From assembly GCF_019904175.1 (NCBI RefSeq), contig NZ_CP061913.1:9424001-9488000 (forward strand): a DNA stretch of 64,000 nucleotides, written 5' to 3'. Of the stretch, positions 24,463-32,979 are shown one piece after another; within the stretch, counting starts at the first letter, position 1; every line of letters begins with the position of its first letter. The position numbers and the translations under genes are program-made. The notes under the pieces were generated by a model. The model did not search any database, had not been told where the DNA came from, and worked only from the letters and a program-made list of their open reading frames with translations. The DNA is from Dactylosporangium vinaceum. Lineage in GTDB: Bacteria > Actinomycetota > Actinomycetes > Mycobacteriales > Micromonosporaceae.

Positions 24463-25788
24463 TCACTGCAGCCGCGGCGCCATGTCCTCGGCCGGGGGTA
24501 TCCACCCTTCGCTGGACGCGGGCGCCTGGTCACCGGAGCGGATGTCCTTGACCTGGTCGCCACCTTCCGTCGAGGCGCTGGCCGGGAACCAGACGTAGGG
24601 GATCCCGCGCCGCTCGGCGTAGCGGATCTGCTTGCCCAGCTTGGCCGGGACCGGGGCGACCTCGGTGGCGATCCCCCGGGCGCGCAGGTTCGCGGCGATG
24701 CGGTTGCTGGCCGCCCGCTCCTGCTCGCTCCACAGCGCGACGAGCACGGCTGTCGGGGTCGGCCGGCTGACGCTCAGCTCACCGGCGTCGAACAGCAGGC
24801 CGAGCAGGCGGGAGACGCCGATGGAGATGCCGACGCCGGGAAAGACGTCCTTGCCCGCGCTGGCGAGGTTGTCGTAGCGGCCGCCGGAGCAGACGGAGCC
24901 GTACTGCTCGAAGCCGACGAGCTCGGTCTCGTAGACGGTGCCGGTGTAGTAGTCGAGCCCGCGGGCGATCTTCAGGGTGGCCTCGACCAGGCCGGGGCTG
25001 TGCTCCCGGGCGGTCTCGACGACCGCGGCGAGCTCGGCGACGCCCTCGTCGAGCAGCGGGTGCTCGACGCCGAGCGCGCGGACGGCGTCCGCGAAGGAGG
25101 CGTCCCCGGCCCGGATCTCGGCAAGCGCGAGGCACGCCTTGGCCTGGGCCTCGGTCCCGCCGGCGCTCACGATCATCTGGGCGACGGCGTTCGGCCCGAT
25201 CTTGTCCAGTTTGTCGACTATTCTGAGGATTTCCTCGGGATCCTCCAGGCCAAGGCCGCGGTAGAACCCCTCGCAGAGCTTGCGGTTGTTCACCATGATC
25301 TTGACCGGCGGAATCGGCAGCGAGCGCAGCGCGTCGCCGATGACCAGGGGAATCTCGGCCTCATAGTGGGGCGGGAGGGTGTCCCGGTCGACGATGTCGA
25401 TGTCGGCCTGCAGGAACTCGCGGTAGCGACCGGCCTGCGGCTTCTCCCCCCGCCAAACCTTCTGGATCTGGTACCGCCGGAAGGGAAACTGCAACTTACC
25501 GGCATTTTCCAGCACGTAACGGGCGAACGGAACGGTCAGATCGAAGTGCAACCCGAGGGCCAGCTCATCCTCACCCTCCCCGGCCTGGAGGCGCCTGAGG
25601 GTGTACACCTCCTTCGAGGTCTCGCCCTTGCGCAGGAGCTGGTCGAGCGGCTCGACGGCCCGGGTCTCCAGGGAGGCGAAGCCGTAGAGCTCGAAGGTGC
25701 GCCGCAGCCGGTCGAGCACCTGCTGCTCGGCGACGCGCTGGCCCGGGAGCCACTCGGGGAAGCCGGACAGCGGAGTAGGTCGGGTCAT
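24463..25788 (-). CDS. hisS: Histidine--tRNA ligase
   Basis: This class II synthetase of 441 residues has motif 2 (YQIQKVWRGEKPQAGRYREF), the histidine-binding signatures GLDYYTGTVYE and CSGGRYDNL, and a C-terminal anticodon-binding domain (PTAVLVALWSEQ...). ATG 25788 begins MTRPTPLSGFPEWLP. It is six bases from the upstream hydrolase gene and 41 bases from aspS, forming one transcription unit. Confidence 0.96.
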   Translation of the reverse strand: MTRPTPLSGFPEWLPGQRVAEQQVLDRLRRTFELYGFASLETRAVEPLDQLLRKGETSKEVYTLRRLQAGEGEDELALGLHFDLTVPFARYVLENAGKLQFPFRRYQIQKVWRGEKPQAGRYREFLQADIDIVDRDTLPPHYEAEIPLVIGDALRSLPIPPVKIMVNNRKLCEGFYRGLGLEDPEEILRIVDKLDKIGPNAVAQMIVSAGGTEAQAKACLALAEIRAGDASFADAVRALGVEHPLLDEGVAELAAVVETAREHSPGLVEATLKIARGLDYYTGTVYETELVGFEQYGSVCSGGRYDNLASAGKDVFPGVGISIGVSRLLGLLFDAGELSVSRPTPTAVLVALWSEQERAASNRIAANLRARGIATEVAPVPAKLGKQIRYAERRGIPYVWFPASASTEGGDQVKDIRSGDQAPASSEGWIPPAEDMAPRLQ

Positions 25789-25794
25789 GGGTGT

Positions 25795-26493
25795 CTACCA
25801 GCCTTTACGCGGCGCGTCGAGCGCCTCACGGAGATAGGGGTTGCGGGCCCGCTCGCGGCCGATGGTCGTCTCAGGGCCGTGGCCGGGCAGCACGACCGTC
25901 TGGTCCGGCAGCGTCAGCACCTTGTCGCGCAGGCTGGCCATCATCTGGTTCATGCTGCCGCCGGGCAGGTCCGTGCGGCCGATCGAGTCCTTGAAGAGCA
26001 CGTCACCGGAGAAGCACAGCGGGGCGCCGCCCGCCCGGCCGTCGGCAGTCGGGACCCGGAACATCACCGAGCCGCGGGTGTGGCCGGGCGCGTGGTCGAC
26101 GGTGAGCTCCAGCCCGGCGATCTTCAGCACCAGGCCGTCCTCCAGCGGCGCCACGTCCTCGGGCTCACTCCACTCCAGCCGCCCGCCGAACAGGGCGGTG
26201 AGGTCGGTGCTGAGGCCCTTCGCCGGGTCGGCCAGCATCTCGGCGTCCTCGGGATGGATGTAGGCGGTGATGCCGCGCGCGCCGCAGACCGGCGTCACGG
26301 AGAACGTATGGTCGAGGTGACCATGCGTCAGCAGTACCGCGGCGGGCTGGAGCCGATGCTCGGCGAGCACCTCGTCCAGCCGGTCCGTCACCCCGATGCC
26401 CGGGTCGATGACCACGCACTGCTCGCCCGGCCCGGGGGCCACGACGAAGCAGTTGGTCCCGAACGCCTCGGCGGGGAACCCGGCAACCAGCAC
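25795..26493 (-). CDS. MBL-fold metallo-hydrolase (glyoxalase II-like)
   Basis: The 232-residue metallo-beta-lactamase fold protein has the H57-x-H59-x-D61-H62 motif (THGHLDHTF), the HTRGS metal histidine, the FSGD aspartate and the C-terminal LPGHGPET histidine, so both metal sites look complete. Family members hydrolyse S-D-lactoylglutathione or other thioesters. Actinobacteria mostly lack glutathione, so the substrate is open. The GTG at 26493 has GGGAGG upstream. Confidence 0.88.
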   Translation of the reverse strand: MLVAGFPAEAFGTNCFVVAPGPGEQCVVIDPGIGVTDRLDEVLAEHRLQPAAVLLTHGHLDHTFSVTPVCGARGITAYIHPEDAEMLADPAKGLSTDLTALFGGRLEWSEPEDVAPLEDGLVLKIAGLELTVDHAPGHTRGSVMFRVPTADGRAGGAPLCFSGDVLFKDSIGRTDLPGGSMNQMMASLRDKVLTLPDQTVVLPGHGPETTIGRERARNPYLREALDAPRKGW

Positions 26494-26659
26494 GGCGTTC
26501 CTCCCTGTCGATGTCCTGCCAATAACCAGCTAGACCCTATCCGGAGGTCAGCCCCAGCGAACCGTGACCGGGCGGCGACCCGCATTCCGGGTTCTACCCG
26601 TACACTCTGGCGGGCGTGTGACATGGCACCCAAATGTTTTTTCCTGGAGGGGAGCACAG

Positions 26660-27571
26660 GTGGCTTCCAGTAAGAGCCGGCAGCGCGCTCTGGCGCGGGC
26701 CAAGACCGAACGGCAGATTGCCCGGAGGGCGGCCGCGGCGCGGCGCCGCCGTCAGTGGCAGGCGGGCATCGGCAGTGCCGTGGTGCTCGCACTGTTGGTC
26801 GTGGTCGTGATCTGGAAGACCGGCGGCTTCTCTCCCGCTCCGGCCTCAGCGGACCGGTGCGCCTACACGGGCGCGGACGCGGCGACCGGCCTCGTCGACG
26901 TCGGCAAGCCGCCGACGAAGGACATCGTCGAGAACGGTGTCAAGACGATGACGATCACGCTGGGTCAGGGCAAGGTCACGGCGAAGCTCGACCCGAGCAA
27001 GGCGCCGTGCACCGTCAACAGCTTCACGTACCTGGCGGGCAAGAAGTTCTTCGACAACACCACCTGCCACCGCTCGACGGACACGCTGCTGCAGTGCGGC
27101 GACCCGTCGGGCACCGGCAGCGGCGGCCCGCAGTACCGCTTCCCGGACGAGAACCTGCCCCAGGCCGCGGCCCCGTCGACCGACCCGAGCGCGAGCGCCT
27201 CGGCCGACCCCGCGGCGCAGACGGCGGCGACGGCGCTCTACCCGGCCGGCACCCTGGCCATGGCCAACTCGGGCGCCAACACCAACGGCAGCCAGTTCTT
27301 CCTGGTCTTCAAGGACGTGCAGCTCCCGCCGAACTACACCATCTTCGGCACCATCACGGGCGGCCTCGACGTCCTGCAGAAGATCGGCGCGGCCGGCAAC
27401 GACGGCTCGAACTCGGCCGGTGGCGGCAAGCCGAACCAGGAGGTGAAGATCAGCTCGCTGACCGTCACCGACACCGACCCTGGCGCCGCCGAGCCCGTCC
27501 CCTCGGTGAGCACGTCGGCCCCGGCCTCGGCGGCCCCCTCCGCCACCAGCAGCGCCCCGGGCAACTCCTGA
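26660..27571 (+). CDS. Membrane-anchored cyclophilin-type peptidyl-prolyl isomerase (first copy)
   Basis: The 303-residue protein has a basic N-terminus, a membrane helix at about residues 36-52, and an external cyclophilin domain with FTYLAGKKFFDNTTCHR, the GSQFF core and NYTIFGTITGGLDVLQKI. An S/A/D/P-rich loop of about 25 residues interrupts the domain before LYPAGTLAMANSG, and a Ser/Ala/Pro tail follows. The GTG at 26660 follows TGGAGGGGAG. The usual catalytic arginine of FHR appears as CHR. It probably folds secreted proteins. Confidence 0.9.
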   Translation: MASSKSRQRALARAKTERQIARRAAAARRRRQWQAGIGSAVVLALLVVVVIWKTGGFSPAPASADRCAYTGADAATGLVDVGKPPTKDIVENGVKTMTITLGQGKVTAKLDPSKAPCTVNSFTYLAGKKFFDNTTCHRSTDTLLQCGDPSGTGSGGPQYRFPDENLPQAAAPSTDPSASASADPAAQTAATALYPAGTLAMANSGANTNGSQFFLVFKDVQLPPNYTIFGTITGGLDVLQKIGAAGNDGSNSAGGGKPNQEVKISSLTVTDTDPGAAEPVPSVSTSAPASAAPSATSSAPGNS

Positions 27572-27626
27572 CCGGCGTGATCCAGTCCCCGTTTCATCCA
27601 TCCCTGTTGAGCAAGGAGTACCAACC

Positions 27627-28499
27627 GTGACCACCAACCGGGACCGTCAGCGCGCCGCCGCGCGTGCGCGGCTGGAGCGGGAGATGGCCGAGCGGGCCGA
27701 GCAGTCCCGCGGCCGGCGCCGTAGGAACACGATCATCGCCGCCGGAGCGGGCGCCCTGATCGTGGTGCTCGCGGCCGCGTGGGTGGTCATCGCGCTGACC
27801 GGCGACGACAAGAAGCAGGCCGCCGCCGACCCGTCGGCCTCGGCCACCCCGACCAAGTGCACCTGGCTGCCGCTCGTCGACCCGAGCGCCAGCGCGTCGC
27901 CGGACCCGGAGACCGCGAAGAACACCAAGGACGTGGGCACGCCCCCGGCCACCGGTGAGGCCCGCACGGGCACCCAGACGATGACGCTCGACACGAGCGT
28001 CGGCACCGTCAAGATCGAGGTCGACACCGCTCACGCGCCCTGCGCCGCGGAAAGTTTCACGTACCTGGCCAGCAAGAATTTCTTCAACGACAGCATCTGC
28101 CACCGGCTCGTCGTGCAGAACATCTACGTCCTGCAATGCGGCGACCCGTCCGGCACCGGCTACGGCGGCCCCTCCTACCGCTACGCCGAGGAGAACCTGC
28201 CGACCGGCAAGCGTCCCGCGTACGGCCGCGGCGTCGTCGCGATGGCGAACACGGGCCAGCCCGCCTCGACGGGCAGCCAGTTCTTCATCGTGTACAAGGA
28301 CATCGCCAAGCTGGACGCGAACTACACGGTCATCGGCCGCGTCACCGAGGGCCTCGACCTGATCCAGAAGGTCGCGGACGCCGGCGTCATCCCGGACCCG
28401 TCCGCCCCGGCCCCCGACCCCTCCACCGGGCCGAGCGACGGCAAGCCGAAGACCGAGGTGCGCATCAAGAGCCTCACGATGAGCGCCCCGGCCCAGTAA
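27627..28499 (+). CDS. Membrane-anchored cyclophilin-type peptidyl-prolyl isomerase (second copy)
   Basis: A tandem paralogue of the preceding gene, 290 residues, with the same layout: basic N-terminus, helix at about residues 35-57, a linker with DPSASA runs, then a cyclophilin domain (FTYLASKNFFNDSICHRL, GVVAMANTG, GSQFFIVYKD). It lacks the internal low-complexity loop of the first copy, so it may be the better preserved isomerase. GTG 27627 has AAGGAG nine bases upstream. A strong hairpin follows the gene. Confidence 0.9.
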   Translation: MTTNRDRQRAAARARLEREMAERAEQSRGRRRRNTIIAAGAGALIVVLAAAWVVIALTGDDKKQAAADPSASATPTKCTWLPLVDPSASASPDPETAKNTKDVGTPPATGEARTGTQTMTLDTSVGTVKIEVDTAHAPCAAESFTYLASKNFFNDSICHRLVVQNIYVLQCGDPSGTGYGGPSYRYAEENLPTGKRPAYGRGVVAMANTGQPASTGSQFFIVYKDIAKLDANYTVIGRVTEGLDLIQKVADAGVIPDPSAPAPDPSTGPSDGKPKTEVRIKSLTMSAPAQ

Positions 28500-28515
28500 C
28501 ACCCGCCGGACCGCA

Positions 28516-28548
28516 GAAGGCCGCCCACCACACCGGTGGGCGGCCTTC
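28516..28548. terminator. Terminator hairpin between the cyclophilin genes and rel
   Basis: A perfect 14-bp stem (GAAGGCCGCCCACC / GGTGGGCGGCCTTC) closes a 5-base loop. It lies between convergent genes and can serve both strands; there is no T-tract. Confidence 0.85.
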
Positions 28549-28581
28549 GCCGTCTGTGACGCCCGCGGCGGGCGGTGGTGC

Positions 28582-31104
28582 TCAGGCGCCTGAGGTGACC
28601 CGGTAGGCGTCGTAGACGCCGTCGATGCGGCGGACGGCGGCCAGAAGGTGGTTGAGGTGCTTCGGGTCGGCCATTTCGAAGCTGAAGCGGCTGATCGCCA
28701 CCCGGTCGCGGGTCGTGGTGACCGTGGCGGAGAGGATGTTGACCTTCTCGTCGGACAGGACGCGGGTGACGTCGGCGAGGAGCTTGTGGCGGTCGAGGGC
28801 CTCGACCTGGATGGCGACCAGGAACGTCGAGGCGCTCGTCGGCTTCCAGCTCACCTCCAGCACGCGCTCCGGCTGCTCCTTGAGGTCGCCCGCGTTGGCG
28901 CAGTCGTCGCGGTGCACGGAGACGCCGCCGGAGCGGGTGACGAAGCCGAAGACGGCGTCGCCCGGCACCGGGGTGCAGCAGCGGGCCAGTTTGATCCAGA
29001 CGTCGTCGACGCCGAGGACCTCGACGCCCGGGTCGCTGGCGGCGGTGCGGGGCCGGGCGGGCCGGGTCGGGATGGCGGTCTCGGCGATGTCCTCGACCGC
29101 GCCCTCCTCGCCGCCGTAGCCCTGCACGAGGCGCTGGACGATGGACTGGGCCGAGCTCTGGCCGTCACCGACCGCCGCATACAGCGCGGCCACGTCGGCC
29201 AGGTGCAGCTCGCGGGCGATGGTCATGAGCGACTCGGAGGTCAGCAGGCGCTGCAGCGGCAGGCCCTGCTTGCGCATGGCCTTGACGATCGCCTCCTTGC
29301 CGGCCTCGATCGCCTCCTCGCGGCGCTCCTTGTTGAAGTACTGCCGGATCTTGGTCCGGGCCCGGGGGCTCTTGACGAAGCCCAGCCAGTCCTGGGTGGG
29401 GCCGGCGGTCTCGGACTTGGACGTGAAGATCTCGATGACGTCGCCGTTGGACAGCGTGCTCTCCAACGGCACGAGCTTGCCGTTGACCCGGGCGCCGATG
29501 CACTTGTGGCCGACCTCGGTGTGCACGGCGTAGGCGAAGTCGACAGGGGTCGAGCCGGTGGGCAGCGCGATCACGTCGCCCTTCGGCGTGAAGACGTACA
29601 CCTCCTGGCTCGAGAGGTCGAAGCGCAGTGCGTCGAGGAACTCGCTGGGGTCGCTCGCCTCGCGCTGCCAGTCGAGCAGCTGCCGCAGCCAGGTCATCTC
29701 GTCGATGTGCGCGGGCGGCCCGGCGATCGTCGCGTTCTTGGTCTCCTTGTAGCGCCAGTGCGCCGCGATGCCGTATTCGGCCGTGCGGTGCATGGCGTAG
29801 GTGCGGATCTGCAGCTCGACGGGCTTGCCGGTAGGCCCGATGACAGTCGTGTGCAGCGACTGGTACATGTTGAACTTCGGCATGGCGATGTAGTCCTTGA
29901 ACCGGCCGGGGACCGGCTGCCAGTTCGCGTGGATCACGCCGAGGGCCGCGTAGCAGTCGCGGACGGTGTCGACCAGGATGCGCACGCCGACCAGGTCATA
30001 GATGTCGCCGAAGTCGCGGCCGCGGACGATCATCTTCTGGTAGACGGAGTAGAGGTGCTTCGGCCGCCCGGTGACCTCCGACTTGATCTTCGAGGTCCGC
30101 AGGTCGTTGGCGACCTTCTGGGTCACGCTGCGCAGCAGGGAGTCGCGCTGCGGGGTGTGCTCCGCGATGAGCCGGCTGATCTCGTCGAAGCGCTTGGGGA
30201 ACAGCGTGCGGAACGCCAGATCCTCGAGCTCCCACTTGATCGTGTTCATGCCCAGCCGGTGCGCGAGCGGGGCCAGGATCTCCAGCGTCTCCTTGGCCTT
30301 CTGCTCCTGCTTCGGGCGGGGCAGGAAGGTCAGCGTGCGCATGTTGTGCAGCCGGTCGGCCAGCTTGATCACCAGGACCCGCGGGTCCTTGGCCATCGCC
30401 ACGACCATCTTGCGGATCGTCTCGGCCTTGGCCGCGTCGCCCAGCTTGACCTTGTCGAGCTTCGTGACGCCGTCGACGAGCAGCGTGACCTCGCCGCCGA
30501 AGTCGACCTGCATGCGCTCGATGGTGTATTCGGTGTCCTCGATCGTGTCGTGCAGCAGGGCGGCGACGAGCGTGGTCGTGTCCATGCCCAGGTCGGCGAG
30601 GATGGTGGCGACGGCGAGCGGGTGCGTGATGTAGGGGTCGCCGGACTTGCGGTACTGCCCCTTGTGGAAGTGCTCCGCCATGTCATAGGCCCGCTGCAGG
30701 AGACGCACGTCGGCCTTCGGGTGGCTCGCCTTGTGCTGGGCGATCAGCGGCTCCAGGACCTCGCTGACCGACGGGCTCTGCCAGGGCGCGTTGAAGCGGG
30801 CCAGGCGGGCGCGCACGCGGCGGCCCGTGGGCGCGGCGCCGACGAGGCCGGCCATCGTGCCCGTGACGCCTGTCGCGGCGTCGGTCAGGTCCTCGGTGTC
30901 CTCGCCCAGGATCTCCTCGGGCGTGCGGCGCTGGGCCGGCTGGTCGGAGGCGCGCCGTTGGGGCGTGCCCGGCGGCGTCGGGAACTGCAGCACCACGCCG
31001 CCGGCCTCCGCCGTCTCCGGCGCGGCTGCTTCGCGGGCGTCCTGCGGTTCATCCTGCACGTGGTCGACCGTACCCTCAATGGGGGGTGCGATGTCGCCGG
31101 TCAC
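28582..31104 (-). CDS. relA: Bifunctional (p)ppGpp synthetase/hydrolase Rel
   Basis: Rel makes and degrades (p)ppGpp in response to uncharged tRNA on the ribosome. About 840 residues: a disordered N-terminus, an HD hydrolase domain (AALLHDTIEDTEYT), a synthetase domain (EVTGRPKHLYSVYQKM, MYQSLHTTV), TGS (VYVFTPKGDVIALP), a zinc-finger region (ARCCTPVPGDAVFG...HRDDC) and a C-terminal ACT domain. The GTG at 31104 was chosen because GAGGAG lies six bases upstream; in-frame starts up to 31164 lack one. Both HD and synthetase residues look intact. Confidence 0.95.
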   Translation of the reverse strand: MTGDIAPPIEGTVDHVQDEPQDAREAAAPETAEAGGVVLQFPTPPGTPQRRASDQPAQRRTPEEILGEDTEDLTDAATGVTGTMAGLVGAAPTGRRVRARLARFNAPWQSPSVSEVLEPLIAQHKASHPKADVRLLQRAYDMAEHFHKGQYRKSGDPYITHPLAVATILADLGMDTTTLVAALLHDTIEDTEYTIERMQVDFGGEVTLLVDGVTKLDKVKLGDAAKAETIRKMVVAMAKDPRVLVIKLADRLHNMRTLTFLPRPKQEQKAKETLEILAPLAHRLGMNTIKWELEDLAFRTLFPKRFDEISRLIAEHTPQRDSLLRSVTQKVANDLRTSKIKSEVTGRPKHLYSVYQKMIVRGRDFGDIYDLVGVRILVDTVRDCYAALGVIHANWQPVPGRFKDYIAMPKFNMYQSLHTTVIGPTGKPVELQIRTYAMHRTAEYGIAAHWRYKETKNATIAGPPAHIDEMTWLRQLLDWQREASDPSEFLDALRFDLSSQEVYVFTPKGDVIALPTGSTPVDFAYAVHTEVGHKCIGARVNGKLVPLESTLSNGDVIEIFTSKSETAGPTQDWLGFVKSPRARTKIRQYFNKERREEAIEAGKEAIVKAMRKQGLPLQRLLTSESLMTIARELHLADVAALYAAVGDGQSSAQSIVQRLVQGYGGEEGAVEDIAETAIPTRPARPRTAASDPGVEVLGVDDVWIKLARCCTPVPGDAVFGFVTRSGGVSVHRDDCANAGDLKEQPERVLEVSWKPTSASTFLVAIQVEALDRHKLLADVTRVLSDEKVNILSATVTTTRDRVAISRFSFEMADPKHLNHLLAAVRRIDGVYDAYRVTSGA

Positions 31105-31207
31105 CGGCCGCTCCTCATCGCCGACAACGTTCCGAACCGCAAGCTTACCCGCCCCCGCCGACAATTCCCGTCAGCGGAGGGCTCGGAGCAGCCTCGGAAA
31201 ACGCCCC

Positions 31208-31732
31208 TCAGACGGTCAAGAGGGCATGAATCGGGCGTCCCGCCAGCTTCGCCCGCCCCTCCAGGAACGCCAGCTCCAGCAGGACGCTGAAGCCGCTGAC
31301 CGTGCCGCCGGCCTCCTCGACCAGTCCGAGCGTCGCCGCGGCGGTCCCTCCGGTGGCCAGCACGTCGTCGACGACCAGGACCCGCTCCCCCGCGATGAAC
31401 GCGTCGGCGTGCACCTCCAGGGTCGCCTCGCCGTACTCCAGGGCATAGGTCGCCGCGACGGTCTTGCGGGGCAGCTTGCCGGCCTTGCGGATGGGGACAA
31501 CACCCTTGCCCGTCGCATAGGCCACCGCGGCGGCGATCACGAAACCGCGCGCCTCGATCCCGGCGACGACGTCGAAGCTGTCCGCGCCCTGCTCGGCGAT
31601 GATCGCGTCGATCGCGGCCGCGAAAGCCGGGCCGTCGGCGAAGAGCGGCATGAGGTCCTTGAACAGCACCCCCGGCTTCGGAAAGTCCGGGACATCCAGC
31701 ACCTTGCTCGCGACCAGGTCGGCGATCTCCAC
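31208..31732 (-). CDS. apt: Adenine phosphoribosyltransferase
   Basis: It salvages adenine to AMP with PRPP. The product has 174 residues, with the FPKPGVLFKDLMPL N-terminal motif, GIEARGFVIAAA and the PRPP loop VLVVDDVLATGGTA. GTG 31732 is preferred because GAGGGAG lies just upstream; in-frame TTG 31750 would overlap the terminator of secF. The secD-secF-apt-rel order is typical of Actinobacteria. Confidence 0.95.
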   Translation of the reverse strand: MEIADLVASKVLDVPDFPKPGVLFKDLMPLFADGPAFAAAIDAIIAEQGADSFDVVAGIEARGFVIAAAVAYATGKGVVPIRKAGKLPRKTVAATYALEYGEATLEVHADAFIAGERVLVVDDVLATGGTAAATLGLVEEAGGTVSGFSVLLELAFLEGRAKLAGRPIHALLTV

Positions 31733-31749
31733 CAATGCTCCCTCACGCA

Positions 31750-31792
31750 AAAAATCACGGGCGCCGCAGTACCAGCGACGCCCGTGATTTTT
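31750..31792. terminator. Intrinsic terminator between secF and apt
   Basis: A perfect 14-bp stem (AAAAATCACGGGCG / CGCCCGTGATTTTT) with a 15-base loop. A/T tracts flank it on both sides. It lies about 12 bases after the secF stop, so it ends the yajC-secD-secF transcript and isolates apt-rel. Confidence 0.9.
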
Positions 31793-31804
31793 GCAGTTGT
31801 ACGA

Positions 31805-32977
31805 CTAACGCCGTGCGCCGCCCCCGCCGGGCCGTCCACCGGCGCGGGGACGCTTGCCCTGGCCCGGCCGGGCCGCCGGGCGCGCACCCGGCCGCGGGGC
31901 CGCACCGGCCAGCTCCGAGCGCTCGACCGACTTCGCCGGGCCGCCGACCGGCACCCCGTCGCTGTCGCGCGGCGGGTTGGCCGCGCGGGCCGCCGCCTCC
32001 TTGGCCAGCGCCGCCCGCTTGCCCTTGACCCGGTTGGCGTGCTGCTGCAGCCGCGGCTCACGGCTCTTGAGCTCGGCCAGCACCGGGGTGGCGAAGAAGA
32101 TCGACGAGTACACGGCGACGCCCATACCGATGAACAGCACCAGGCCGAGGTCCTTCAGCGTGCCCGCGCCCAGCAGGCCGGCGCCGATGAAGAGCAGGCC
32201 GCCGACCGGCAGCAGCGCCACCAGACCCGTGTTGATGGAGCGCATCAGCGTCTGGTTGACGGCCAGGTTGGCCGCCTCGGCGTAGGTCGTCGTGCTCGAC
32301 CCCGTGATGCCCCGGGTGTTCTCCTGCACCTTGTCGAACACCACGACGACGTCGTACAGGGCGAAACCGAGGATCGTCAGGAAGCCGATGACCGTGGACG
32401 GCGTGACCTCGAAGCCGACGAGCGAGTACACGCCGCCGGTCAGGATCAGGTCCAGCAGCAGCGACGCGACAGCGGCGACGGCCATCCGCCACTCGAAGCG
32501 CGCGATGAGGTAGACGAGCACCGCGGCGAGGAAGATCGCGAGGCTCAGCGCCGCCTTGTTGGTGACCTGGCCGCCCCACGAGGTGCTCACCGCGCTGTCG
32601 CTGATCTGCTCCGGCGTGATGTTGAAGTGCTTGGCGACCGCGTCCTTGATCTGGGTCTGCCGCTGCGCGTCGGTGATCAGCTCGGTCTTGATGACGTACT
32701 GCGTGTCGCCCATGGTCTGGCCGGTCTTGACCGAGACGCCGGCGTCGGTGAACGCCTGCTCGACCTCGTTCAGCGTGCCGACCTTGACCGGGACGTTGTA
32801 CTGGTTCCCGCCCTCGAACTCGATACCGAGCGTGAAGCCACGCACGAACATGCTCGCCACCGCGATGATGATCGCGATGCCGGCGACGGTGAACCAGAGC
32901 TTCCGCCGGCCGACGATGTCGACGTCGGCTTCACCGCGGTACAGCCGGGCCGCAAGACCCCTTCCGCTGCCAGCCAT
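31805..32977 (-). CDS. secF: Protein translocase subunit SecF
   Basis: SecF pairs with SecD to drive the late stages of Sec export using the proton gradient. The 390-residue product has six membrane helices, the P1-like periplasmic segment (GIEFEGGNQYNVPVK) and the conserved ILGFALYDVVVVFDKVQENTRG motif. The C-terminal 75 residues form a basic Gly/Pro/Ala/Arg-rich cytoplasmic tail. ATG 32977 has GAAGGAGG upstream and is separated from the secD stop by two bases. Confidence 0.95.
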   Translation of the reverse strand: MAGSGRGLAARLYRGEADVDIVGRRKLWFTVAGIAIIIAVASMFVRGFTLGIEFEGGNQYNVPVKVGTLNEVEQAFTDAGVSVKTGQTMGDTQYVIKTELITDAQRQTQIKDAVAKHFNITPEQISDSAVSTSWGGQVTNKAALSLAIFLAAVLVYLIARFEWRMAVAAVASLLLDLILTGGVYSLVGFEVTPSTVIGFLTILGFALYDVVVVFDKVQENTRGITGSSTTTYAEAANLAVNQTLMRSINTGLVALLPVGGLLFIGAGLLGAGTLKDLGLVLFIGMGVAVYSSIFFATPVLAELKSREPRLQQHANRVKGKRAALAKEAAARAANPPRDSDGVPVGGPAKSVERSELAGAAPRPGARPAARPGQGKRPRAGGRPGGGGARR

Positions 32978-32979
32978 GG

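Noticed and set aside
28648..31290. An 880-codon plus-strand frame opposite rel
   Set aside because: It is antisense to a complete five-domain Rel protein and has no start-site or domain support.
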